Shown here in pieces: positions 33,152 through 44,789 of a stretch of 45,739 nucleotides of DNA (position 1 is the stretch's first letter; each line of letters begins with the position of its first letter). Source of the DNA: Chara braunii (lineage: Eukaryota > Streptophyta > Charophyceae > Charales > Characeae); the NCBI GenBank assembly GCA_003427395.1, contig BFEA01000542.1, positions 814,662 to 860,400 on the forward strand, in the 5' to 3' direction. The notes beneath the pieces were generated by a model that was not told where the DNA came from, did not search any database, and was given only the letters and a program-made list of their open reading frames with translations. The position numbers and the translations under genes were made by a program.

Positions 33152-33339
33152 ATGTATTTTTGCGCAAGTACTCCATGCAAGCATGCCGCTAAGAAGGAAC
33201 GAGGTGGAAACGTGTTAAGAGGTGGAAACGTGTTAAGAGTCATTGAGAGACAAGAAACCGACGGATAATTGATGATAGAATGAGAGATTGATAACACTCA
33301 CATATACACACACAGACACAGAGGAGGCACAGTACGGAT

Positions 33340-33670
33340 GGTACACGCCAGGAACAAGACAAGATACCCCGGGAGGGCGAGTGTTAGCCGAAGCCTTGGC
33401 AGTCTTAGGCATGTTTACGGAGGCGGCCAGGAGGTTAGTGATGACGTGGATGAGGACGGCGATGATGGTGATGAGGACGAGGAGGAAGAGATGGAGAACG
33501 ATGATGGGAATAGGGCATTCGACAGGGATGGTGATGACGATGATGAAGACGAGGACGAGGCGGAAGAGCTGGTGGTCGATGATGGGAAGATGGAGGAGGG
33601 TCGAAGGGCAGTCAACAGGGTGAATAGAGGGTCGGTTGGAGGAGGCGATGGCAGGGCTGCTAGGGAGTGA
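33340..33670 (+). other. GAT/GAG-rich acidic ORF, probably compositional
   Basis: The frame encodes a run of Asp/Glu from ATGATGA/GAGGA repeats between 33430 and 33600; the opposite strand gives a Ser-rich frame. Two similar ~60-bp blocks around GATGG(T)GATGA suggest trinucleotide-repeat expansion. A small acidic protein cannot be excluded, but there is no family match. Confidence 0.3.
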
Positions 33671-34807
33671 AGGAGGCGACTAGAAACTCCACCGTGTTCT
33701 AGTGGGAGATTCATTTTTTTCATTTTGCACACTAAGACAACACCCAAAAAAAGGAACGGCCATATCGGAGAAAAAGAAATGGCCAAACTTGCTCCCCTCC
33801 TCAAGAATTCGGTTCCCGAATTTGCACTGCCCGCCCGATTCCTGAAGTTCCCGAAAAGAAACAGCAGACGCCGTCCACAATGATCATGCAGCCTGCTAAG
33901 TGACTGGTAGGTCTCACGACAAGATCCGCACCCTTCCACCGCACCTCTCCGACAGCTCTAAGCCGATCTACCCCCCAGGTGTGGTTGTCGACATTTTCGA
34001 ATGCGGTACTAACCCTGCTAAACGACAAAACGCAAACGAGGATAGTGCAACCTCCTGGCTACAAACATTAAATTTGAGGTTGCCATTGCCAAAAAAAACA
34101 CGAGCCGTTTCCCCGTGCCCACTTTCGTGAAGGAACGGGCAGATGAGCATTCCTCATTGGGTCCATCTTCGCTATCACCATTCTTCTCCGCCTTTTCTTT
34201 CGTTTTTCATTCTCTTCCCCCCTCTTCGTCCTCTCCTTCTCCGACAGCATCTGGCGCAGCTTGGTCAATTGTTGCTCCGACAACGATACAACTAAAGAAG
34301 CGAACTGAATTGCCTGCCCATTGTCGGACTACCAATTCAAGTACCCTGCTTTTATATGCCCCTTTCGAATGCATCTGGTCAACTCATAAGGTATATACAT
34401 TTGAAGTTGCTGGGCTGAAGCGTTCTGCACGCCTGCATGAGCTATTTGTGTGTGGCGCAACGAAGCTCAGGGTCGATCGACCCTTCATTCTTCAACCCAA
34501 CTTCCCCTCCAAGTTCAGACTTCAAAGCAAAAAGAAACATAGAAATAAAAAGGGAAATCTAAAATAACAAGATCCCGATTGTCTTGAGATCGATCCTACT
34601 AGGACCCCTGACCGTATGACCTGCAGGCCCTGGTGCATATGCCTTCTAACAAGGATTGCACTTAGCGCCTGAGTACCCATTAGTCCAGGCCGTCTGGTCT
34701 TAGCACCTCACGGCCGCACCATGGCCACATAATGTGGGCCATGCAAGTTTTCCTTGTATCGTTCCAGCTTTAACAGACGTTCCGAGAGACAGAGCAGAGG
34801 GGTGGAC
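33671..34807. other. No gene recognised
   Basis: A 150-codon plus-strand frame at 34115-34567 has a Ser/Pro-rich start and a basic Lys/Arg-rich end but no recognisable domain. It is not called as a gene. Confidence 0.35.
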
Positions 34808-34948
34808 TTGAGATATCATCATCGAACTGACCAGCCCTATATAATTCAGATTGCAGTATTGCCCTAATTTGCATTCAGTGGAGTTAGAACTCGGTTCCAT
34901 TTTCAACAGTTCATAGGTATACGAACTGAGCTAGGCCCGTTGGCGGCC
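34808..34948 (-). mobile_element. tRNA-derived SINE copy
   Basis: It aligns with 41174-41310 along its length: TTGAGAT(A/C)TCATC, ACTG...CAGCCCTA, ATTCAG, CATTCAG and GAGCTAGGC(C/T)C(G/A)TTGG. On the minus strand, GGGCCTAGCTCAGTTCG is an A box and GAGTTCTAACTCC a weakened B box. Two copies in the same orientation 6.4 kb apart support a SINE family. Confidence 0.65.
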
Positions 34949-35087
34949 CCAAAGGCCGTTGTAGGAAGGAAAACGGTTGAGGAATCGAGCCTCCTAGGGT
35001 CTACCACTCGTTGTCATCTTGATTGTCATGTCATGGTCACGCCGACTGCTTGAACCCAATGTCTGCTGATTTCAAGCGCATGCTCTA

Positions 35088-35155
35088 ACGCCCGGTAATT
35101 ATAGCTGCATCTGGACTGAAAGTTATGCCAGATGCAGCTATAATGACCGGGCGTT
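35088..35155. repeat. 28-bp-arm hairpin
   Basis: The left arm 35088-35115 (AACGCCCGGTAATTATAGC...) pairs with the right arm 35128-35155 (...GCTATAATGACCGGGCGTT) with a single mismatch. The loop is 12 bases. It is far stronger than chance. It could be a snapback duplication or a short foldback element. Confidence 0.9.
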
Positions 35156-35949
35156 CTGTTCGGGTGAAGACGGTAGCCCTTTCGTTGGTAAAGCCATGCA
35201 CAAAACCTTTTATGAATAGAACCTTCCTTGCACAGCCGTCATCAAGACCAAACCAAAGCCGCCTTGTGGCCGTTCTAGTGGGTGTCGCCAGACCCAAGTC
35301 CTACTGGTCTCTGGCTTTATGTCACGTCCTACCAAGTAGCCCGTTCCTTCATGAAAATGGGCACGAGGCTCCACAAATTGGGCCTAACCATGCTGAAAGA
35401 AACAAAGAATAAAAATCATGATGAAAATAAATCATCAACGTAAAATAAATAACAATTTTTTTTGGGACCGCGACTTTCCGAACCTCAGCGCCCACCTCGT
35501 CCCATCTAAACAAGGCGCGTACTGATCAAATGTCCATTAGCGTGGCCGCGGACCAATCTGTTAGATAGCAACTAGCTCCGCCCCAGTGCACAACATACGG
35601 TATTGTGGACGTAATGGCCTAACAACCGAGGCCAAATTGAGACACATGTCATGACAACGGCTTGAATACTAATGTGCGTGTGCCCTATACGCGCGACAAC
35701 CCTAGCCGACTGAAGTCATTGTGTTCACGAGTGTCGTGCGAGCTCACAGACCTGCTGGTTGACCACCAAGGTCCACAACTATCCAGCTACCTTCTACTCG
35801 ACGCAACAATGTGCGTTTACATAGACTCCCTAATCCCAGTTCTACTCACGCTTGCCGCCCCGATGACAGGGGATGGGCGCAAGTCACGCAAAAAAAGCGT
35901 GGCGCTGCCCTATCTAACTTCTCAAGTGCACCGGGTCCCCCTGTGACTT
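35156..35949. other. No gene recognised
   Basis: Frames up to 95 codons lack a recognisable domain. The plus-strand frame starting in the hairpin's right arm is unsupported. Confidence 0.35.
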
Positions 35950-35959
35950 GTGCAAACTA

Positions 35960-36237
35960 TGACAGATAACCGTGTAAGGGTATTTGCCATGACACCGCCA
36001 TCAGGAGCAGTTTCGGACTACCCTTCTCGGTGGCTAAAGCTACAGACAACCTCATACTCAACTGGATGCAAACAGGTACATGGATGGTTCGTCACATTTG
36101 GCACATTGGAAACAACATATGGAAAGCAGCAAGGGGACCGAGATATCACCATGGATGGTTTGTCACATTTGGCACATTGGAAACAACATATGGAAAGCAG
36201 CAAGGGGACCGAGATATCACCTTGCTGGTGTAAATCA
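35960..36237 (+). pseudogene. Older LINE-like coding frame, 5' part
   Basis: The frame reads AKATDNLILNWMQ, then WHIGNNIWKAARGPRYHLAG and VNQ once a 71-bp tandem duplication (36079-36149 and 36150-36220) is discounted. It continues in frame at 37904 after the younger LINE is removed. The Trp-rich style fits the C-terminal half of a non-LTR retrotransposon ORF2, but no catalytic motif is included. Confidence 0.45.
36079..36220 (+). repeat. 71-bp tandem duplication
   Basis: CATGGATGGTT(C/T)GTCACATTT through GGACCGAGATATCAC occurs at 36079-36149 and 36150-36220, almost identical. It shifts the older reading frame (71 is not a multiple of 3). Confidence 0.93.
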
Positions 36238-36247
36238 GATCAAGGGC

Positions 36248-37893
36248 TCAGGGTAGTGGAGGAAGGAGACAACCGCCGGACTTTCCTTCCTTAGATAGCC
36301 ATAGAACATCTCCCAATCGACCTATTGGAATGGATCTGGAACCCTGACACACGGCATAATCCACGACAACTAAAACCTAAAACATTGTCGGGACTCTCGG
36401 TGAAGGTGACATACCGAATGCTTAGAACTAAGCGTTGCCTAAAAGATACGGTAATCGACAGATGGCAGAAGCACCTCAATGTGGAGAGACAACTTCTTAC
36501 ACCGATACGATGGTTCTGTGACACTAAGTGCAGACCAGCAAAAATTACATTCTTACAGTGGCAGATCTTGCATCGGTGTTTACCTACAAATGACTGGCTG
36601 ATTGATCATTCGCGTTGGGAACGACAAGGCCATGCACTCCCTTGGTGCTCCCGCTGTATGTTGGGTTTCCCGGCTAGGAAGAGAGCAGAGACAATTTAAC
36701 ACATATTCCTGCAATGCCCAACAGCAATCTTGATCTGGCGGTGGTGGAATAGAGTGTGGCAACAAATGGTTCCGGGTCACCTATGGCCATGGGATTGGCG
36801 GGCCATCCTTATGGGCCACTATCCACCCTTCCAAGACAACACCTTTGTGTCGAACATGTTTCATCTGTCTCGAAGAACGATCCTGTGGGTTCTGTGGTGG
36901 CAACGCTGTGTCCTAACTGTAGACCTGGTTCGGGTAGAGGGAGAAGAGAGACTGGAACAATTCAAATCACACTTTCAACTAGAACTCTCGTATAGGTGGA
37001 AGTTAACTAAGCAAACACTTGACAATTTTCAAAGATCTAAAGACATCAGGGAACGGTTAGTACAGTTTTCGAGGGAATGGTTGGGCGGGGACAGAGAATT
37101 TGGGTAGCGAAAGTATGCTGGACTGGGGACTGGGAGGGGGAACAGGGAAGGGAGGACAGCCAAGGAGAGGTAGTCCCAAGAGACTACCATTTGCAATTCA
37201 AGGAATGGCTTGCGACGGACCCAAACATCCCCATGAGACCGGTAAAGGATTTTCCGGACCTCTTCCCTCCCCACTCGAGGTCTCTGGAAATATGTCTGTA
37301 AATCCCCTACATTCTTGTTTTATTTTGTTTCAGGCAGTTAAGCCTTCATTTTCTGTTTTTATTCCGTCCTTTTCTGCCTTAACTCCGTTCATTTTTGTCC
37401 CACCCGGTCTCATTCTATCTTTAAGACGGTCTTGTAACCAGCATCATGACGCAGTAAGGGCAGGTGGCAGTGTTTGAAGGATTAAAAGGTTTCAAAGTTT
37501 TTAAGGGATGGGCGGGGTGATGGAAGGAGGCCCCACTGGTGGCCCCCAGTGGCTCCTTCCAGAACCCTGACCGGATAAAGGGCTGGAGAAGATGACGGGG
37601 ACCACCTGGTTTTCATACTCATTGGTTGGGTCATACCTACCTACTCAGTCAATCCTTTGGACTCCAGAGTAATCAATGCTGGCAGGCACCTTCAAGACAT
37701 TCATCCTGTTACTGGTCTATGGTTCATGTTGTACTTATCATATAAGGGATGCTGGACCCGATTTCCAACAGGTGCTGCTCCCCACCAATAGATGGAGCCT
37801 CTCCCTAGGTGCTAGTGATGTCTGAGCATAACAGCATCACTAGCACTGCAAGGACTGTGTTTTTCAAAAAAAAAAAAAAAAAAAAAAAAAAAA
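36248..37893 (+). mobile_element. 5'-truncated LINE with poly(A) and TSD
   Basis: The ORF2 C-terminus reads from ~36295 to 37107. It has LSGLSVKVTYRM, then LQWQILHRCLPTNDWL, a zf-RVT type zinc motif C-x2-C (WCSRC) with H-x4-C (HIFLQC), then IWRWWNRVW. One premature TAA at 36697-36699 lies just before the HIFLQC half. The 3' UTR runs to a 28-base poly(A) at 37866-37893. A 10-bp target-site duplication, GATCAAGGGC, is at 36238-36247 and 37894-37903. This is a typical truncated target-primed insertion, fairly young, and inactive. Confidence 0.9.
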
Positions 37894-37903
37894 GATCAAG
37901 GGC

Positions 37904-39020
37904 CACTTGGCCGAGCTAATTCAAGCTATCCCACTCGACTAGGTATCCACCATTTTCGGATCTACTACTATCACATACAGAGAGCAACAGTGGTACAAGC
38001 ACCCCTTGTCACCAGACTGCTTCATCTGAATCGATAAGATGAATGAGGACGGCTCAATAGAAACCTCGGAGTGGTCCATGCAACAATAAAGACTTCAACA
38101 ACCAATAATAAGACACCTTTCTTGCCAGCTGGTATGGAAGAAGTCTGAATTCATCAGAAGAAATCAACCAACAACTCCTTGCCAATCCAAGTGGTCATGC
38201 AAGCTCTCCCAATCAAGGATTGGAAATTGGATTTCGGTAAGTACAGATGGATCATCTCCGCCCTAGGAGGTGCCCAATCTAAGGTTCATATCTCTAAGTA
38301 GTCCTCGCAAATGGGATACCATATCCATTCATACGCCAATGATATGCAGGCAAGGCTGGCTATCGGCTTACAGCACAGGATGTCCTCCCTCAAATTTCGC
38401 CCACCCTCACCCAAATGGCTTTCGTTCTTCATCTGCATTATCTTATTATCCTTGTAGATTAAGGTGGGCGGTCTGCAGTGGTTGTACCTGCACTCGTGTG
38501 TACCAACCGCCTTGTGATGCGAAGAGAAATTAATGGAGATTACTACCTTTTGTGATGCCCGCCCCCACCCCTCCTTGGAAGACTAGTTACACTTGTGGTG
38601 GGAATGTGTGATAGCTAGAGGCTTTTGGGATTCCCTCCATAGCATTTGGTTTAAAGCTTATGGTCAGCAGAATTTTTAGACCCAGGACCTAGTTATTACA
38701 GGTAGAACAAAATCGTCACTAGGTAAACAACAGCTGGGCCAAGTAGCTCGATTTTTCAAGGTTAGAGTTGTGTAGTCCTTATGGATGGCCAGAAGGGACA
38801 TAAGTTTTTTAAACATTTACTCCTCTCTACCTACTCTTATTGCACATTTCAAGCACGCCTTGTGTCTTGATATCATGGCAGATTGGAGGTAGATCAAGAG
38901 TAACTCGACATCAGTAGAAGGAACCGAGTCAACGTTTCAAAATAAATTGTCTGCCCCCTTCAAATGGGGAGATTTCTCCGAAGGGAAATAACTCTTCCTA
39001 CTCAAACTTAATGCGGGATC
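37904..39020 (+). pseudogene. Older LINE remnant, 3' part with zf-RVT trace
   Basis: The frame from 37904 (HLAELIQAIPLD) continues that of 35960-36237 and then accumulates stops. Near 38548-38635, FCDARPHPSLED, a stop, then LHLWWECVIARGFWDS reproduces the zf-RVT pattern with the second Cys of the first pair lost. Poor conservation shows it is older than the LINE inserted in it. No poly(A) or TSD is visible. Confidence 0.55.
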
Positions 39021-40126
39021 ATCCCCACATTAGACCTGATTGAACATCGTATGTATCAGGCAACTCTTTGCTGAGGGTCTGAAACAATATCTACAGAGAC
39101 CTACATCAACTTTCTACTTTCCACTCAATTTTCTTAACACATAGTTCAATTTTCTTAACACATAGTTCAATATTTTCTTTCTTGCTATTTGATAGTTTGA
39201 GTGTTTTTTTTTGTTTTTTTTTAAGCCCAGGGTGTTGTAGAGGCGAAGGATCACACAAACGATGATTGTTGGCAACGGGCGACCAATGGTTGTCCTGACA
39301 AGGTGAGGCTACCTCCCAACCCATCATCTCGTTAATACTCCTAACGCACCCCCTATCCCTAGTATCCTATCCTAGTGTGATCGACAATCATGATCATCAC
39401 CTACCAGTATCGAGGGCAACCAAGGTTGGACCGAATAGCAGTGACAGGCACCAAGGTTGGGTAGTACTGAACCCCAGTGGAAGCGGAAGCGGACGAACCT
39501 TGCCTTGCCGTATGGGAACTTCGGACACCAAGCTCAAGCAGTCTTCTATAGACCCCAATAGTTAGAGCATCCTCTCGATAGTGCACAACAAGCGCACAAC
39601 AATCACAATATGTTTTTGTGTGTTTTATTTATTATTCATTTAATTTTCATCGAGTTAATTGCAAATTTGTTGTATTTAGAGTCTTTCTGCCATGCTTTTT
39701 GTTTTTGCTTTTCTCTTTTTCAGTTTCTTTTCGCTCAAACCTTCTGCACCAATGAATGTGATTTTGTCACACGGAGGAGTTCCCCAACCTGAAATCAACA
39801 GAACTAAAACATTGATGAGTCGATCTACAACGGAACCTTTGTGAGATTGTATTACAAACGAGCGTACAAAAAAAAAGTGTTTCCTATAGTCCTACCCCAT
39901 CACTAATGGTGGAAGGTTGAGGTTCCAAGGGTTCGGTTATTCGTTGATAAAAGTGGTAAGCTCATTGTCGTGTTGAAAAGAAATTATGAATCCGTCGTTA
40001 CGAAAAACATATTCTTGAATCTTTTACGAGGTCTTCTCATACAACCTGCAAAGTATCTACCAAACGACTTAACTCAATATCAATATAAAAGAATAAGAAA
40101 ATTTCCAGCAAAAAAATAAGTCCAAA
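39021..40126. other. No gene recognised
   Basis: A short direct repeat CAATTTTCTTAACACATAGT lies near 39125-39165. Otherwise AT-rich sequence with short frames. Confidence 0.4.
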
Positions 40127-40411
40127 CTAGGCTACCAGCCGGGCCGCCCGGGTCCCGGGTGGCCAGCCCGTGCAAGGACCAGAGAAGGTCCCAGCAAAAA
40201 AAAAACAAAAAAAAAAACTCTGCAAAATCCGAAAAAAAAACTATGTTATGCAGAAAAATAAACTGAACAACTTTTGCCTCAGGGTCATATCGAAATTATT
40301 TACCAAATTAAAAATAGAAAATGAAATAATAAAATATTTGTTTTTATTTTATTATTTTATTTTTTTTTGGCCCGGTCGGGCAAGTGACCCCGGGCCACTC
40401 TGGTAGCCTAG
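40127..40411. mobile_element. 285-bp TIR element (MITE-like)
   Basis: CTAGGCTACCAG at 40127 is perfectly inverted at 40400-40411 (CTGGTAGCCTAG). GC-rich subterminal blocks follow on both sides (CCGGGCCGCCCGGG and CCCCGGGCC) and the core is A/T-rich. A related right-end block (TTTTGGCCCAGTTGGGCAAG) occurs on the minus strand near 42337, suggesting a family. No coding capacity. Confidence 0.65.
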
Positions 40412-40757
40412 CCTACAAACAAATAACGTAATACATTTTTGTGAATTTTTGTTACTGTATATTTAACATCATTATGATAACCACAAATAAAAATAAAACA
40501 ACAATAACTCCTACATAAATAACTAAAAAAATCATAGCAAAAAAAATAAAGATCTAATAACACAAGTAAACCTAAAGTATTACAAAATACTAAAATGAGT
40601 ATTACAAAATACTAAAATGAGAAATAAAACAAGATGACACAATCACTTAGGCGAGGTAGTTGGGCGCCTATTGACACATCCTATCGTCCTTCCCCTAACA
40701 TATCCAAGACTAAGCGAAACTCGTACTAGCCAGAGTGGCTTATATCCCTACCCTACC
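40412..40757. other. A-rich stretch, no gene
   Basis: AT-rich with a direct repeat AGTATTACAAAATACTAAAA near 40575-40615. Nothing else is seen. Confidence 0.45.
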
Positions 40758-40871
40758 CTGAAGTCTGAGCGAACCACGATCAGACCCCCTGAGACAATCA
40801 AACAGTTTTATCCAACCATCAGCAGGAACCACACCAAATGGCGGTCTGATCGTGGTTCGCTCAGACTTCAG
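40758..40871. repeat. Perfect 29-bp inverted repeat
   Basis: CTGAAGTCTGAGCGAACCAC... (40758-40786) is the exact reverse complement of 40843-40871, with a 56-base spacer whose edges pair partly. It is a strong foldback structure with no coding function. Confidence 0.93.
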
Positions 40872-40890
40872 TCTATTCGTGGGGAGCAGC

Positions 40891-41116
40891 ACGTGCTGGG
40901 AACCGGGCCCAACGTCTCATAACGAATTATACAGATCATTGAGAACATTTGAGGTCTTTTGAGGTTAAGGTTAGTACCACTTATCTTATGTTACTTCAAT
41001 TTTTTATTAAAGTGAAGCGAGGTCACTCTCTCGGTACTTAGTTTTCTCAGGTAGATTGTGAGGACCCCCACCTCAACATATTTATGGGGGACGTTAGGCC
41101 CAGTTCCCAACACATG
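40891..41116. repeat. Inverted GGGAACCGGGCCCAACGT pair
   Basis: GCTGGGAACCGGGCCCAACG near 40894 recurs inverted near 41092-41116 (GACGTTAGGCCCAGTTCCCA). A third direct copy is near 42438 (GCTGGGAACCGGGCCCAGTG). It is probably the end of a dispersed element. Confidence 0.7.
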
Positions 41117-41173
41117 CAGGTCCCTATGTCTAGAACAGAGCAAGTGTTATTTCGAAAAGAAAGGGCGAAGGCC

Positions 41174-41310
41174 TTGAGATCTCATCGTCAAACTGCAGCC
41201 CTAGATGATTCAGAGTAGTCCTTCATCTTTCTTTCATTCAGATTCGAACACAGGTTGGTATTTCAAAATCACAGGTGTACCATCTGAGCTAGGCTCATTG
41301 GTAGTACGTA
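41174..41310 (-). mobile_element. tRNA-derived SINE copy
   Basis: On the minus strand, GAGCCTAGCTCAGATGGTAC carries the A box and TGTTCGAATCT the B box at tRNA-like spacing. The body aligns with 34808-34948. The best-preserved pol III head of the three copies in this window. Confidence 0.72.
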
Positions 41311-42737
<1,427 letters not shown>

Positions 42738-42802
<65 letters not shown>

Positions 42803-42816
42803 AAAAAAGAGAGAGA
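42738..42816. repeat. (CA)n(GA)n microsatellite
   Basis: A short ACAC tract and ~60 bp of AGAG end ~35 bases before the first mitochondrial sequence, marking the nuclear side of the junction. Confidence 0.93.
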
Positions 42817-42849
42817 GAATTCATTATCCGTAAATTAACATACATGAAC

Positions 42850-42933
42850 GGATGGAGAGGGATTCGAACCCCCGATATTTTGTAATATGTCGGTTTTCAA
42901 GACTGATACCTTCAACCACTCAGACATCCATCC
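42850..42933 (-). tRNA. trnS-UGA: Mitochondrial tRNA-Ser(UGA), probably a nuclear copy
   Basis: Eighty-four nt fold as a class II tRNA: a perfect 7-bp acceptor stem GGATGGA/TCCATCC, anticodon loop CTTGAAA (anticodon UGA), a variable arm, and T arm GGGGG-TTCGAAT-CCCTC. The anticodon stem TCAGT/ACCGA has one A-C mismatch where plant mitochondrial trnS has TCGGT, i.e. a CpG-to-CpA change. It is the first of the mitochondrial pieces and probably a nuclear pseudogene, though nearly intact. Confidence 0.9.
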
Positions 42934-43137
42934 AAAGCAAAGACGCCCCTTGTACCTTTCTTTCCACTCCATCAAACACATCGTCAGTGAAGATAAGATC
43001 CGGGCCGGGTTTTTTCCCATCTACTACAAATCAAATTGCATCTTACTTAGTAGACGGTTGCCTGAAACCTCACGGAGCATAAGTTTTCTTTCCTTCTTTG
43101 CTCGATTATGTAATCAATCGCTTATCTTACTTTAAGA

Positions 43138-43388
43138 TTCTTAAAAAATTTAATCAGATTCTACAAGGTGTTTGTAATTATTATAGTTTTGTACACAATC
43201 GTACCAAGCTGCGTCGTATTCAATATATCATACAATATTCCGCCATGACCACACTAGGTCGAAAACTCAAATTGAATAGTGCTGCTAAGGTTTTCAAACG
43301 TTTCTCTTTTCCACTTTCCATTACCCGTGGGACTCGACCCTATCAAAGGATCGAAGAGAAGGCGCTAACGCGAAGTTCTGAATCTTAA
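43138..43388 (+). pseudogene. Group II intron maturase, domain X fragment
   Basis: The frame contains ILQGVCNYYSFVHNRTKLRR, then YSAMTTLGRKLKLNSAAKVF and KRF. This is the C-terminal maturase (domain X) signature of mitochondrial group II intron proteins. The RT domain is missing; sequence before 43138 is unrecognised. It ends with a stop 33 bases before intron domain V, the usual arrangement for ORFs placed in domain IV. Confidence 0.88.
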
Positions 43389-43421
43389 TTGGGGAATACG
43401 GCCTTGTAAGATTTACTTGGA

Positions 43422-43798
<377 letters not shown>

Positions 43799-43822
43799 GC
43801 TCTAACCAACTGAGCTAGCTAA
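43799..43822 (-). pseudogene. tRNA 5'-half scrap
   Basis: The minus strand reads AGCTAGCTCAGTTGGTTAGA, the D-arm/A-box region of a tRNA. No anticodon or T arm follows; rRNA sequence comes instead. The identity of the tRNA cannot be told. Confidence 0.65.
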
Positions 43823-43841
43823 ACAAAAACAAAATCAAACT

Positions 43842-44197
43842 ATGTTCAATTCAGAAAAGGTAATTCAAAGATTATTAAGTACAAAGGCACATTTTGGTAA
43901 TCGTACACCTACTTCAGACTTTCAGCCATATCTGTACGGATTACGAAATGAAATCGCTNTTATTGATNTAGAAAGAACACTTCTTTATTTACGAAGAGCT
44001 TGTAATTTCATTGAGTATATAATTCGTTCAAATGGTCATATATTATTTGTAAATACTAATCCACAAAACAATCAAATAATTCAGAAAATGGCAAAAGAAA
44101 CATGTCAAAGTTATATAAATCATAAATGGATTGGAGGTTTTTTAACCAATTGGAAGCACATTTTTCATGTACAAGCGCATTTTCAACACTTTGAAAA
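43842..44197 (+). pseudogene. rps2: Mitochondrial rps2, truncated
   Basis: Ribosomal protein uS2 N-terminal part: KVIQRLLSTKAHFGNR, YLYGLRNEIA, LYLRRACNFIEYII, FVNTNPQNNQII and NHKWIGGFLTNWK. About 118 codons are present versus well over 200 in plant mitochondrial rps2. The 3' end merges into cox1 sequence at ~44190-44198. Two ambiguous bases (43959, 43968) lie in it. The ATG at 43842 suits the family start. Confidence 0.88.
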
Positions 44198-44263
44198 CTT
44201 GGTGGAAATCATCAACTTTATAATGTGTTAATAACAGCTCACGCTTTCTTAATGATCTGTGCG
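44198..44263 (+). pseudogene. cox1: cox1 exon fragment (codons 51-71) plus intron start
   Basis: Encodes LGGNHQLYNVLITAHAFLMI in a frame different from rps2, then a T and GTGCG, the group II intron 5' consensus, at 44259-44263. It is the exon that should precede the intron whose 3' half lies at 43138-43574, yet it sits downstream of it. The sequence from 44259 to ~44330 would be intron domain I. Confidence 0.85.
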
Positions 44264-44655
44264 CCGCTGTGCTAGATGTTTGCAACCACACCACTGCAAC
44301 AATGTGGTGAATACCTAGGACTTACCATAAATAAAATAAAATAAAGGTACCGATAGCTTGTCCGTAGGTAAATGTTCTCAAAGGCTTAGGAAGGAGTCCA
44401 CTATAATATAATGCCAGAAATCTAAGATCAATTTCTGACAAGTTGCTTATAGAGTTTAGATGGTTGCACTTCGTGCCTAAAGAGAACCCAAAGGCAAACA
44501 TGAAAAGAACTGCGGGAAAATCAATCTTTGCTTCGGGATTGGTTTCGGAGCTCCCATAGTAGTCTCCTGTGGACCCTCGGTCAACCACAATGAAGGGGAG
44601 CAAAGTATCTGGGTTCCAGTATATATAAGCTTGAAGAAAGCATAGATAGACGACT
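44264..44655. other. Unidentified, probably mitochondrial-derived
   Basis: After the GTGCG the sequence is unassigned. A 93-codon minus-strand frame (44322-44603) is open but matches no protein I know; intron sequence is as likely. An ATAAA repeat occurs at 44325-44346. Confidence 0.35.
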
Positions 44656-44728
44656 GGCGGAAGAGGGATTCAAACCCCCGACATGCGAATTATGATTCCG
44701 CTGTTCTAACCTACTAAACTATTCTGCC
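44656..44728 (-). tRNA. Decayed mitochondrial tRNA with CAU anticodon
   Basis: Seventy-three nt: acceptor GGCAGAA/TTCCGCC with one A-C mismatch, anticodon stem GCGGA/TTCGC, loop ATCATAA (anticodon CAU), T arm GGGGG-TTTGAAT-CCCTC. The T loop has TTTGA for the near-universal TTCGA. Both defects are CpG transitions. With CAU it is tRNA-Met or lysidine-modified tRNA-Ile; sequence alone does not decide. Probably a nuclear pseudogene. Confidence 0.75.
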
Positions 44729-44789
44729 TTGAACCACTTGACATTTCCCCTGGTGGGGTTTGTTTTTCAACGCTACCCCACCCAAAACA

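Noticed and set aside
33415-33939. Ser-rich minus-strand ORF of 174 codons
   Set aside because: Complement of the GAT/GAG-rich tract; no domain or splice evidence.
44322-44603. 93-codon minus-strand ORF within the mitochondrial mosaic
   Set aside because: No match to any mitochondrial protein I know. It follows an intron start, so intron sequence is more likely.
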